A stretch of 64,000 nt of DNA from Pyrus communis (GCF_963583255.1 NC_084809.1:8472215-8536214), one strand, 5' to 3'; numbered from the stretch's first letter, positions 10,549 through 21,859 are shown. Notes: a model not told the origin generated them from the letters alone. Program-made: numbers and translations.

Positions 10549-13077
10549 ATGGTTGTCAAGTTGCTAACTCATATTATTCTGTTTACGCTGTTGCTGCAGT
10601 TACTAGCAGTATCATCATCACAGAAACCACCCATAGCAAAGCCTAACTGTCAGTCTCATTGTGGAGACATTGAAATCCCGTATCCCTTTGGAATTGGGGC
10701 AGGTTGTTTCATTGACGACGACTGGTTCCAAATAATCTGTGACAACTCTACTGGCAATCCCACTCCTTTCTTGAACCGTACTAATCTGGAGGTCCTCGAA
10801 ATTTCTGCTGAAGGAGGTACGCTAAGGGTCACAAACCCGATCACGTTCTCAAATTGCAGCAACAAGCCAATCAACCGCCAGACGGCCAACTTGGAGGGCA
10901 GCCCTTTTGTGTATTCAACAAAGAACGTGTTCACTGCAGTTGGTTGTGGTTTTATGGCCACGATCACCTCAAACTCAAATGGCTACTCCATTTCAAGTGG
11001 ATGCAAGTCCGAGTGTGACAATTCCATAAATAAGAGTAACGGTACCAGGCATAATGTATGCAACGGTGTGGACTGCTGCCAGATAGCCATCCCTTCATTT
11101 CTCTCTGCTTTCAATACGAGTTTCCAGCGTGATGACGATAAAACACGAAGTTCATGCAATTACGCATTCTTGGTAGACCGCAAATGGTTTCAGGGGTATG
11201 CCAACAATTTAACAAACATTTCTGCCATCAGCGAAAGGGACAATATTCCTGTGGTGCTTAAATGGAACTTGTTTCATTCCACAACTGAAGTGTTTGGAAC
11301 CTTTTTGGAAGTAAATGCAACGACAAGAAGCGAGTACCCAATCCGGCCTCGGTGTGTTAGCTACCATGACAACTCTTCCGCATATGGATCCTCAAGGCTT
11401 GAATGTACCTGCGGAGGGGGCGCTGAAGGAAATCCCTATCTTCTCGACGGATGTCAAGGTAAACTCGAATACCATTTTCAATGTTTAAAGTTCTTTTCTT
11501 TGTGTTTGGAATGAGTTAGTAGGTGATTGATGATCAATTTAATTTTTTCAATACACATTAATCCAGACATCGATGAATGTGAGGTTGGCATATGTTCCGA
11601 GCACCTAGTATGTGTGAATCATCGTTCGGTTACAGATGCATGCGTCCTCCGAAGAGCAAATCTCCCGTCAAAGCCATCATTATAGGTATGTTCCTGCACT
11701 ATACAGTATAATTTTCTGCTTTAATAATGCATAATCTAGAATTAACAAAATGATTTGGAATTTTGAAGAGCAAAATAAGCAACCATATATATAACAAATC
11801 TCAGCAAATGAAAAAAACGAAATAATCTTTGCTTATGTACACACACACACACACACTATCCTTTCTAATCTTCTTCAGTTATTCAGGTATCGGCAGTGGT
11901 CTTGGATTCTTGTTACTGCTCCTTGGTGCCTGGTGGTTGCATAAACTCATAAAGAAAACAAAAGCCATTAAACGCAAGAAGAAGTTCTTTAAACAAAATG
12001 GTGGTATACTATTGGAGCAACAACTGGCGGCTGGTGAAGTAAATGTTGAGAAAATTAAGCTGTTCAATTCACAGGAGTTAGAGATGGCCACAGACCATTT
12101 TAACATCGATAGAATTCTTGGCCAGGGAGGCCAAGGTACTGTTTACAAAGGAATGTTGACGGATGGAAGAATCATTGCTGTAAAGAAGTCTAAATTAGTT
12201 GATGGAGGCGAAATTGTGCAGTTCATTAACGAAATTGTCATTCTTTCGCAAATTAACCATAGGAATGTGGTTAAACTGTTGGGTTGCTGTTTAGAGACAG
12301 AAGTACCTCTCTTGGTTTATGAATTCATACCGAAAGGGACTATCTACCAATATCTCCACGAAGAAAATGAGGAGTTTTTATTTACGTGGGAAATGCGCTT
12401 AAGGATTGCTGCTGGCAGGAGCTCTTTCATACTTACATTCAGCAGCAGGTTTTCCAATTTACCACAGGGACATCAAGTCTACAAACATACTCTTAGATGA
12501 TAAATACAGAGCAAAAGTTGCAGATTTCGGGACTTCAAGATCGGTTTCCATTGACCAAACCCACCTCACCACAATAGTACAAGGCACCTTCGGGTACTTG
12601 GACCCAGAGTACTTCCAATCAAGTCAGTTTACGGATAAGAGTGATGTGTATAGCTTTGGAGTTGTCCTTCTTGAGCTATTGACTGGAGAAAAATCCGTTT
12701 CTCTAACAAGGTCACCAGAAATCAGAGGCCTAGTTACATATTTTAATTTTACAATGGAAGAGAATCGTCTGTTTGATATTATTGATGCTCGAGTTAAGGA
12801 GGAGGGTGCAACGGAAGACATATTGTCAGTTGCTAACCTCGCAAACAGATGCTTGGATATGAGTGGAAAGAGACGGCCTACGATGAAAGAAGTGGCAATG
12901 GAGTTGGAGAGGATTCAAAAATCAGTCAAGTCTTCTAATAATCTGCAACAAAATTTCGATGAGGTCGAATATGTTAGAAATGAAGTAACTGGTCCTTGGG
13001 ATGTTACATCGACAGAGTCGTGTTTGGCTGGAGGTACTACTCCGTCAAAAGATTCACTACCACTACTATCTTACTGA
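10549..13077 (+). pseudogene. WAK-like receptor kinase with two small frameshifting deletions
   Basis: Exons 10549-11458, 11567-11685 and from about 11888 to 13077 match a full WAK-like kinase. Features are a signal peptide, a GUB_WAK domain (NCQSHCGDIEIPYPFGIG), an EGF exon (DIDECEVGICSEHLVC), a membrane segment (GLGFLLLLLGAWWLHK), and a kinase with [34 protein letters not shown] and GYLDPEY. Two lesions break it. The EGF exon is 119 nt instead of 120, losing one base near 11630 before GGTTACAGATGC and giving TAG at 11683-11685. About 5 nt are missing near 12412 (...RIAA, then [10 protein letters not shown] in another frame). All catalytic motifs are intact, so loss is recent or allele-specific. 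An assembly error is the alternative. Confidence 0.8.
11839..11856 (+). repeat. (AC)n microsatellite in intron 2 of the second WAK-like gene
   Basis: Nine AC dinucleotides in a row, in the intron before the membrane-segment exon. A candidate length marker. Confidence 0.85.
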
Positions 13078-13798
13078 TCACGACCAGCAATTGGTGGAAA
13101 CTGGAGATTTCCCTGATCTTGTTTTCGAAGCAAGAATTTTTTTTTTTTTTTTTTTTCTTTTCTGGTTTTAATCAACTTGTTTAGTGGTGTCTGTATGCTC
13201 CGATTGTTCTTGATGTTTTATGTGCTAATAATTTTGATGTGTCCGACAGTTTTAGGTTTTCTGCACAAACTGTTATTAGCAGTCTGAAAAGGTCATCTTG
13301 CATCTTTCGCGTATTTTCTGGTGTTTTTTTCCAGACTCTTCCTGTTTAAATAATCTAAATCCTAGTATGCTATTGTGTTGTCCACTTCTATGTGGTTTAG
13401 TTTTCTGTTTAAATTTCCACCACCAGTAATCAAAAGAAGGGTGACATTTGGCAGCCTATTTCCCTTGGCTGTCAAATGTCAAGGGGCAGTTGGCTGAGAA
13501 CTTTAACAGTCAAGCTTCAAAATTGGTCTGCTCCGAAATGTTTGAATCAATCCTAGAAAATAAAGGAAAATTACACAACTTAAAAACTTTTAAAAAATAA
13601 TAGGAAGATCAAAGTTTGGAAATTAAGGGAAAGAGAAGAAAAGTCTGGTAAAACTTCCTTAACACAAATTATCTTATTGCCTTAGTTGCTTTTGTGGGGT
13701 TTGGTTTTTTTGTCCCCCCACCCCACGGTCTTTGTACTACCTTTTTCTTCTTCATTAGTTTAGTAAGCGTAAGAGGCCCCCTTTATTTAAAAAAAAAA
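13078..13798. other. 3' flank of the second WAK-like gene, no further gene
   Basis: Contains a T run near 13138-13156 and a short imperfect hairpin near 13450-13481 (TGACATTTGGCAGCC and its near complement around an 11-base loop). The rest is AT-rich spacer. Nothing supports another gene. Confidence 0.4.
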
Positions 13799-14595
13799 GG
13801 TTAAATTGGATTAATGGTTTCTGTGGCGAGAAGGTAATCGGAAGATAGCTCCCGTGATAAAAAAATTCGGATTTAAACCCTCGTGGTGAAATCCGTTAGG
13901 ATTTAAGCCTAAAATTAACATATTCCTCATCTATCTGTTAACCCATTCAACCTTCGTAACCAAAAGAGAAAAAAACTCATTCATCCAAGGGTATGAATTT
14001 GTTGCCCCTTTCTCCGTCTACTGCAGCCCCCAACTCTACGCCAAGCTCTACCCCGAAATGGATGCTGATAACTCCTCTGCCGATGTGGTGCGTCTCATCT
14101 CTTCCTTCCTTGCTTCCTGATTTACAGTTTGAGATCTTATTCAAAATACATGAATTCGAATTTCAATGAATCTACCCTTTTGTTTGCTTTGTTTACTGTT
14201 CAACATAATTCCATGAGGAAATTCAAATCATTGATCACATTGGATATAGGATTTCTGGGCCTTCCAAATTGCTTAGTGATAAGTACTTAATTGGGCACAT
14301 TGTTCATTATATTTAACCCAGGGATTTGAAATCTTGTGTAAATGGATTGGATTTGAATAGTCAATCGTTTAAGTTGCCATAGACAATCACGCTAGTGACT
14401 GTAATCCTCCGATGAACTATTTGTATCGTTATAAGTTGGACATTCTCATTTTGTATCATTGTGCTGAACGAATTCATAGCCTTGGATGAATGAGTTTTTT
14501 TCTCTTTTGGTTATGAAGGTTGAATGGGTTAACAAACAGATGAGGAATATGTTAATTTTGAGCTTAAATCCTAACAGAGTTCACCACAAGGGTTT

Positions 14596-15113
14596 TGTTG
14601 ATGCACAAAATCAGCAAGGACTTTGGTACAATAGAAAGTGTCAAGTTTGTGACCTTCGCTAGGTTGCTCTGGTCATTAGTGTGGATAAGTATGTAAATGA
14701 ATAGAGACAGAGAAGCAAATAACACAAGATGTACGTGGTTCACCCAGATTGGCTATGTCCACCGAGTAAAGGAGTTCTCATTAGTTGTGAAGGGTTTACA
14801 CAAATACATAGGTTCAAGCTCTCTTTTTGTGAGTTCTAGTGAATACTTTAGTTCAAATGACATTCGGGATTATTGTGGGAGAATGATCCCCTTTTATAGA
14901 AGAGAGTTTCTAGCTTTGTTCTGACATTGACACGTGTCGTGTTGTGATTGGCCTCTGATATCGACATGTGTCGCGCTGTGATTGGCTTCTGATACCGACA
15001 TGTGTCGTGTTGTGATTGGCCTCCTGGTTGGAGGAAAAGTCTTGTGGGTCCTTGACGGTATTCTGTTGACCGATGCTTAGTAGTTTCGGGATTGGTGAAG
15101 TATGGTATAAACA
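14596..15113 (+). mobile_element. Solo LTR, 518 bp, nested in the long-TIR element
   Basis: Begins TGTTGATGCACAAAATC and ends GGTATAAACA, with GGTTT duplicated exactly at 14591-14595 and 15114-15118. There is no internal coding region, so two LTRs probably recombined. It carries a 32-bp unit three times (see separate entry). Removing it and one copy of GGTTT rejoins the arm of the host element, which proves the order of insertion. Orientation cannot be fixed from the sequence alone; the + strand is assumed from TG...CA and a TTTTATAG motif near 14892. Confidence 0.85.
14927..15022 (+). repeat. 32-bp repeat, three copies, in the solo LTR
   Basis: Three tandem units of roughly 32 bases, each containing GACAYGTGTCG followed by a TGTGATTGGC core, preceded by CTGATAYC in the second and third copies. 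The palindromic ACACGTGT in the first unit contains a G-box-like CACGTG core, and ATTGG is a CCAAT-box complement. They may be enhancer repeats of the LTR. Confidence 0.75.
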
Positions 15114-15537
15114 GGTTTAAATCTGAATTTTTTCACCATGAGGCTATCTTCCGATTACCCTCTCATCACGGAGACCATTAATCCAATTTAGCCTTTAAAA
15201 AATAAAAATGTAAGTGGATAATAAATGATACATTGCAGGAAGCATGGCAAAACCGTAACCAAATCTTCGATATTTCTTCTGTGAGGATAATTCTGCACAA
15301 AATTCTCATATGGGCCAAAAGAAATATTTTCATATAAAGTCATCCCGATATATGAAATTTTTTTGTTAATATTTTCATATAAATTTATCCCGATATATGA
15401 AATTTTTTTGTTATCACTACATGAAACTCGGCCACGGTCCACGTACACTCAGATGAGATGGTAATCCTAACATGTTTGATAATTCAGAGCCTTGAGTGTT
15501 TGATATAGAATATATAGGTTATATAATGACTCTGGGG

Positions 15538-15950
15538 CAAAGTTATAAAAGACGTTAGGTGTTAGTCGTGTGGTGGGCTGAGCCTAGCATCTAGGTGGCT
15601 AGGTGGGGCCTATTTATACTTACAAAATACATAATTGCATTGAGATACATGAATTGCAAAACAAAATGACATTTAAATTAAAATATTATAACATATTGAA
15701 AAATTAAAGTATTAACCAGTCTCTTATAATTTAATAAACAAACATAAAATTCAAAAATTAAAGTCATCGATTTTCTGTCTAAATGAGAGTCGCGACTTAG
15801 GGGTGCCTAGACGGGCTAGGCGGATGCCTAAGGAGGTCTAGACACCCTTTCTTAATTTTCAAATGCCTAGGAATTATTCGAGACAATGGTTAGCCGCCTA
15901 GCACCTAAGTGGGGCCTAGGCGGCGCAAGGCAGGAGTTTTTAGAACAGTG
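15538..15950. mobile_element. hAT-type MITE with 8-bp target duplication
   Basis: CTCTGGGG occurs exactly at 15530-15537 and 15951-15958, flanking 413 bases. The right end reverse-complemented reads CACTGTTCTAAAAACTCC; the left end CAAAGTTATAAAAGAC is a decayed version. Subterminal regions carry many GCCTAGGCG/CTAGGTGG-type motifs in both orientations. An 8-bp duplication and CA...TG ends fit hAT. It has no coding capacity. Confidence 0.75.
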
Positions 15951-15981
15951 CTCTGGGGAAATTCAGAGAACATATGAGTAG

Positions 15982-18108
15982 TGTAAAATCCCATCCCCGG
16001 ATTTCACTGTTTAAAATTACGTATTTCGTATTCTTATTCATAGTTTTGACACGTTTGTATTTGTGGCGTACAAATTTTTCAATAAGTAAAATGATGAAAA
16101 CGCCCTTAATGAACTAAACGGAATTTCCATGGACGTATTTGATTCTTTCATGATTTTCTAGATTTCTTTACATATTTGGATAGTACGTGTCGATACAAAC
16201 GCGTGAGCACAAACGGATTGTAATTTGAAGTTATAACGAAAGAGTTATTAATGAATGAAATTGAGGGCAAAATGGTCATTTGACCATAAATCTGGAAGGC
16301 TTCAGATTTTGTTGGAGCAGTGCGATGGAGCCACGTGTGTGGTTGTGATGGAAATAAGAGAAGAGAAATGATGTGTGGAACTGCCCAATCAAGAACCAGA
16401 GAAAGGAGAGAAAGGAGAAGATGGAGGAACACTGAATCCTTAACCCATTTTCGACCAGAAAGACCTACCGGACACCTTACGTGATTTCCGACTCAGATTT
16501 TGGTGTTTTCCCAGCGAATTGATCATCGCCACCACCTGCACTTGACTCCACGACCCTTCCTTTACCAATTCCACCCCAAACTCGATGAGATTTTGCCACC
16601 TTTCGTGGTACACAGAACCCTTCGCCGGCGATCCACCATTTCTGAAATGTTCTCCATCAACCACCACCACCCTCAGGTGTCTCTTGAGCCCAAAAACAAA
16701 CCCCAAACAAGTTTGGGGGCGGCAGAGCTTCGAATTCGACGGATCGAGGTTCACCTATTTTTCTGGGTTTCCGACGATTCAAGGGATTTTCTGGGTACTT
16801 CCTAGCTGAACTGGACTTCGGCCCAGGTATGAAAAATGTTTCCCTCATTGAGTTGTACATTTCTGCAAAATTTGGTGAATTTTGGAGTTAGTCAAAATTT
16901 GTGGTTTCCGTTCACTACAAACCGCCACCCGCAGCGACACATGCGGTGACGCGTGGTCAGTGGGTCGACACTACCTTTTTAAGTTAAATTCAATGTCCTG
17001 ATTTCATATTTGATATCCGTTTGATGTGGTTCAATACTTTGAACCTATTATTGAATATTACACCACTTGATCATTTTATGATTTGACGATCCGACTGTTG
17101 GATTGTCACTCAACTTTAATACGTTATAATACATAATATTTGAGGACGTTAAACACTGACAGATTGGGAATCTGATGTACAGATCTTCCCAAATTGGATT
17201 TCTAAGTTTGTAAAATCAAACGTTGACTGCCACTTAATCTTAGTGATTGGTGGAGATCCAACCGATGGATCGTAATGAAATTTTAGTATGTTGTTCTAGA
17301 AGAGTAGTGAGACTCTTGGGAAGTTATAAATCAGAAATCTGATAGGCGGATGTTCTGGTTTAGATTTCTAGGGTTGTGGACCCTACTCTCGACCTTGATC
17401 GACGGTTGGCTTTTTAGTCAACTAGCCTGAGTTCTTCTAGCGTGTTGCTGATCTTAAAGTGTTGTTGAGATTCCATAGAGCTTATTAGGCTCAGCATGAT
17501 GACATGTCTTCCTCGAATGACATGCACCCGATTTATGTACTGATGGCATCACATTATCTTATGCTTGTTTATTTTATGTGTTTTAACGTTTGTATTGAAC
17601 TTGTTGTGGAGTGTGGTTAATTTGTATGTTTGGCCTAATGTGATGAAATGTGAGGGCTAGTAGTGGACCATGAACCCATTGTCATGGGGTTTGTCGCTTC
17701 GAGACTTGTTTCACATATTGTATGTTTATTTCATTTCTCATTTTCTTGAGCCATTCTAATTGTGTACCTTGTGCTTTGTTCCATTTCTTTTTTCGTTGAG
17801 CTTTGGTATTTTGAGTACTTGTTTCATGTCTTGTTCTTCGAGCGTTACTATATTCCTTGGACTTCCGCTCAGTTCCGTTGAGTGATCTGGAACTGGGTTT
17901 CCACTAGGGTTCTGTTGAGTGGTCTGGTTTCCTGCTCTGTCTCGATTTCGTTGAGTGGTCCAGAATCCCACGTGATCCGCAATTCCGTTAAGTGGTTCGG
18001 AATCGTATCCAGCTTTGATTTCATTGAGTGGTTCAATCCCAAGCCTGTGAAAGTTTATCTTATATTGCCGACCCCAAGCCCAAATAAAGAAAGAGGTGGA
18101 CTCTGTCA
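15982..18108 (+). mobile_element. Solo LTR, 2127 bp, Ty3/Gypsy-like, plus orientation
   Basis: Begins TGTAAAATCCCATCCCC and ends GGACTCTGTCA, with AGTAG duplicated exactly at 15977-15981 and 18109-18113. Its first 1.5 kb resembles, in the opposite orientation, the LTR at 25358-28514. Shared stretches include the GGATTTCACTnTTTAAAATTA start and the zone near 17100-17300. It has no gag-pol and no second LTR, so it is a solo LTR. The open frames inside (16440-16860, 17756-18172) are not genes. Confidence 0.85.
17873..18040 (+). repeat. Regular 36-37 bp repeat array in the solo LTR
   Basis: TTCCGTTGAGTGGTCTGGAA-like cores begin at 17873, 17910, 17946, 17983 and 18019, a spacing of 37, 36, 37 and 36. 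Spacers differ in sequence while the core is kept, so period is preserved better than sequence. It lies about 70-240 bases before the LTR end. Confidence 0.8.
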
Positions 18109-18417
18109 AGTAGTCAACAACCAAAACTCATTTTTCATGGCGAATTCTTATGATCTAGATGTTATAATATGATCATATGATTTCCAAAAGTTATGGGATT
18201 GACTGATGATTCCTCCATTCTATCTTGAACAACTCTGATGAAATTTCTTTCTTTTTTATTTTGGCCGATGTTTTAATTTGAATTTTAATTATATTCATTA
18301 GGATACTTCAGCCTTTCACTATCAAGTATGACTACTATACCAGATGATGCAGAAACAACATGAATTAGACAATAAAATAAGAAAATCTTGACAATACTTC
18401 TATCTGTAATAATACTT

Positions 18418-19670
18418 TTACGGCCCTCCTAAAAAGAAGAAATCTACGGTGAAACCAGTGGTTACAGGTATACCTCTGTCCCCTCAGTTGACCTGGAATA
18501 ACTTTCAGTGGATTCAAAATGAGAAAATTTTGAACATTTCACTAAAATTCTTAAGAGATTAGCTGAAGAATTGGGTACTTTTTTGTAACATGTATTGATT
18601 TATGTAGATATTGGTGCAAGCTTGGGGCTATTACTTCTTCTTGCTGCTCTATGGTGGTTATACAAGGCAGTGAAGAAAATAAATAACAGTAATTGCCGAG
18701 AGAAGTTCTTCAAACAAAACGGTGGCTTATTGCTCGAAGAACAATTGAGTTCCGGTGAAGTCAATGTTGAGAAAATAAAATTATTTGAACCAAAGGAGCT
18801 AGAGAAGGCCACAAATCATATAATGTGAACAGAAAACTTGGCCAGGGAGGCCAAGGTACCGTTTACAAAGGAATGTTGACAGATGGAAAAATTGTTGCAG
18901 TAAAAAAGTCCAAGGTGGTTGATGAGGGGAAACTTAGAGGCCTTTCATTAACAAGATTGTCATTCTTTCCAAGCTTAACCACAGGAACTTGGTTAAGTTA
19001 TTCGGGTGTTGTTTGAGGATAAAGGTTCCTCTACTGGTGTATGAATTTGTTCCAAACGATACCCTTTTCGAGTATATCCACAAAGATAATGAAGAGTTTC
19101 GGCTTACGTGGGATATGCACTTAAGAATCGCCACTGAGGTCACTGGAGCCCTTTTCTACCTGCATTCATCAGCTTCCATTCCCATTTATCATCGCTATAC
19201 TATGTCCACAAACATATTTTTAGATGACAAGTATAAAGCAAAAGTAGCTGATTTTGGAACTTCAACATTTTTCCATTGATCAAACTCATGTGACCACACA
19301 AGTACAAGGCACTTTTGGATACTTGGATCCAGAGTACTTCCAATCAAGCTAGTTCATAGAAAACTCCAATGTTTATAGCTTCGGAGTTGTCCTTGTTGAG
19401 CTCCTGACTAGTCAAAATCCTATTTCATTCACAAGATCGGAAGAATGGAAAAGTCTAGCCACATACTTCATTCTTAGAATTGAAGAAAATCGTCTGTTTG
19501 ATATCGGTTGATGTTTAAGTTACGAAGGAGGGAAATAAAGGACAGGTTGAGGCAATTGCTTGCCTTGCAAGAAGATGCTTAGACTTGAATGGAAAGAGAC
19601 ACCCCTCGATGAAAGAAGCTGCAATGGAGCTGGAGGACATTCAAAATGGACAGATTCTGGATTACGTCCG
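18418..19670 (+). pseudogene. Third WAK-like kinase, badly degraded, extracellular part missing
   Basis: A scrap of the EGF exon end lies at about 18418-18468 (PPKKKKSTVKPVVTG-like, with its GT). The membrane and kinase exon follows at about 18606-19670. It includes a membrane segment (GLLLLLAALWWLYK), [16 protein letters not shown] and AVKKSK, but frameshifts occur near 18820, 18945 and 19275. The HRD motif reads HRY ([15 protein letters not shown]), which removes the catalytic aspartate. DFGTS and [12 protein letters not shown] survive in different frames and a TAG follows the latter near 19348. No GUB_WAK exon is seen upstream, where the solo LTR ends at 18108. It cannot encode an active kinase. 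Confidence 0.85.
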
Positions 19671-20181
19671 AATTTTCTGTCGTTCAAAAGTTCTTGCTAA
19701 AAGTCCATAATCTACTTCGGCCCAAAGTTAAAGGACCACAAATCTGTTTTGATTGAGAAACCTGGTCCACCCCAGCTTTTAGCATTTGTGGAAAGCGAGA
19801 TGACTTTCACAAATCATTTTTAGCCTCTTACGCATTCATATAAGTTAATTCTGTTTGACTTGGTGAATCTAGTGGTTAAAAATAAAAGGAATATGTGAGT
19901 TCTATGGGTGAAAATCAGTTTCCTTGTGAATGCCCACAAGTTTTCTCATCAAGCAAATTCTTTTAATTTTTTTTCTGTATTTGTTTAAACTCTAAAGATG
20001 ATATGTTTTGTACCTGTTTTTAATTTCTCCTGTATTTGTTTATTTTTCTATGGTTGTTCTGCTTATTTTATACCTGTTTCTATTGAACAATCTTTGATTT
20101 ATCAGAATGAAAATTTTGAAGCCATTTTATAAATGAGGTTTCTTATACATATTTTCCTAATTTTATATTGGAGGCAGATTT
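19671..20181. other. 3' flank of the WAK-like pseudogene, no gene
   Basis: AT-rich spacer with short T-rich tracts. No open frame or repeat structure of note. Confidence 0.4.
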
Positions 20182-20535
20182 GTGACAACACTTTTTTACA
20201 CAAAATTTGACACATTGTGTAGGGTCCACTTCATAATGTATTTCAACGATCCGAAGTTTATATTTTAGAACATCATTCATAGATCATCGTTGTAAAAAAT
20301 TAGATATCCGAAACTATTAAGACATTCATTTGTAGTGAAGAAAATGGACGAATACAGTTTTACAAGGAAACACTAAATTTAATTCAACAGTCATATTGTT
20401 TCGGGTCTGGTTGATTTTGAGTGCACATGATATTTGAAAAAAAACCTAAAAGATATGCTTGCATCATTGAAATACATTACGGAATGGGTCCTACAAAAAC
20501 TTGTGCAAAAAATTATGTAAAAAAAGTAATATCAC
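20182..20535. mobile_element. MITE with about 65-bp inverted ends
   Basis: The left end GTGACAACACTTTTTTACAC and the right end reverse-complemented GTGATATTACTTTTTTTACA continue in parallel through a TAGGGTCCACTTC / TAGGACCCATTCC block to AATGTATTTCAAYGAT. Total length is 354 bases with no coding capacity. I could not find a clean target duplication, so the family is undecided. Confidence 0.6.
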
Positions 20536-20538
20536 GTA

Positions 20539-20728
20539 TCTACCATGTGTGTATGTGCGTATATATATAAGCATGATGTTATACAAAAAAATTCAGCATA
20601 GATTATAAATGGAAAAGAAGAGAACATAGAGGTCTACCATGTGTGTATGTGCGTATATATATAAGCATGATGTTATACAAAAAAATTCAGCATAGATTAT
20701 AAATGGAAAAGAAGAGAACATAGAGGTC
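20539..20728 (+). repeat. Perfect tandem duplication of 94 bp
   Basis: The unit starting TCTACCATGTGTGTATGTGC at 20539 is repeated from 20633, apparently without a mismatch, through AGAGGTC. Identity implies a very recent duplication or an assembly artefact. It lies between the third WAK-like pseudogene and the MATE gene. Confidence 0.9.
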
Positions 20729-21650
20729 CTTCCAAAAACTAGTTGGATTTGTAAAACCCATTCAATATAATAATGGTTTGTGAGACCATAATTCAAATAT
20801 AATTTCTACAAAAATGCCACGGTCAACATGGCATCTAAGGTTTCAAAGTACACAGGAGTTGTGAAGTGAAGGTGTTAAAGTTACGGCCCCCTTTAAACCC
20901 CTGATCACAACTACCAATCGCTAAACCCTACCTAATCAGAAAGAAAATGCAGTTTAAAAAAATGGGTGCTGACCTTACCATGTACACGTGCTTACTTAAC
21001 CCACCTTTGGATAGAAGCATCATCACACCTTTCCCCCAAAAGTATCATTGTCCATCTAGCTCCAACACAAATTCAATGCAGTATTCAAAATAAATGGATT
21101 TGACTTTAGTAACCACTTTACAAACTCATATAGTGAATTACCTGTTTCGCAATAGCTGGATTGTTTTAGTAGTTTTGTTTTACTGAAATCCGATTTAAAA
21201 CTCTTCTCCTTTTTTTTAATGTAGATCAATGTAAATATCTTAATAAAAATAATTAAAAACCTTGGTTCCAAATATAACATTCTTTTTATTAAAAATACCT
21301 TGTCTTATCGCCAATATTATATCAATTTACTATTAACTCGATACTATATATCAATATTGTGTTTATATCATTTCAGTATTAGCGATAAAGTGCATATTAG
21401 CTTTCGAAAACAAGGCTAATTTAAGTTGGTGGTTTTGTAAACTAAAGCCAATTTCCCACAAAAAAAAACTTACAAAAATTGAAGAAAAAAAATATAAGAA
21501 AATTGAAATGTCCAGTAACCTGATGCACTTTTCCTTTGAAAAGAAAAACCTGATGACATTGGGATCATCTGACAAGTCGCATTGAATTCAAGCTTGTATT
21601 TAGGCAACACAGCCTTGAAATGTGAATATTTGAATTATTTAATTTCGAAA
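20729..21650. other. Spacer upstream of the MATE gene
   Basis: AT-rich with no supported gene. From about 21650 on, the sequence has a diverged second copy at about 28975-29200, so the duplicated block includes the MATE promoter. Confidence 0.5.
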
Positions 21651-21850
21651 AATCAAATAGATTTTACTTAGGTTTATGCATGGTTTGGTGAAACTAAATG
21701 ACAAAAAATAGGTAACTTACTTGCAACTAAACTTCTCTTGCTAAGAAAACACATGTACAAACTGGTAGGCACCAAACAAACATATTGAACGGTAGTTCTA
21801 CCCTAGTGTCTCCTCTCTCCCTTCCATTTTTCTACAAACTGTAACAGGGC

Positions 21851-21859
21851 ATAAATATA
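21851..21859 (+). promoter_or_regulatory. TATA box of the MATE gene
   Basis: ATAAATATA lies about 100 bases before the ATG at 21951. A pyrimidine-rich CACACACTCTCTCTCTCTC leader follows, a usual plant 5' UTR feature. Confidence 0.5.

Larger units (their letters stand above)
13799..15193. mobile_element. Mutator-like long-TIR element, interrupted by a solo LTR
   Basis: The left arm begins GGTTAAATTGGATTAATGGT and the right arm, reverse-complemented, GGCTAAATTGGATTAATGGT. Homology between the arms runs for about 200 bases (to near 14000 on the left; 14463-14595 plus 15119-15193 on the right). The flanks share TTTAAAAAA, a possible 9-bp target duplication, though that sequence is low-complexity. 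About 14005-14115 is GC-rich and reads like a coding piece (LYAKLYPEMDADNSS in one frame), perhaps captured. A solo LTR sits in the right arm. Confidence 0.7.

Noticed and set aside
12400..12430. A short intron explaining the frame change in the second WAK-like kinase
   Set aside because: Only about 5 nt are missing relative to the sister gene and there is no extra sequence to splice out.
13450..13481. A miRNA-like hairpin
   Set aside because: The stem is only about 15 bp with one mismatch, too short for a precursor.
16440..16860. Overlapping open frames of 67-104 codons on both strands
   Set aside because: They lie wholly inside a solo LTR defined by TG...CA ends and a perfect AGTAG duplication. 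None resembles a protein.
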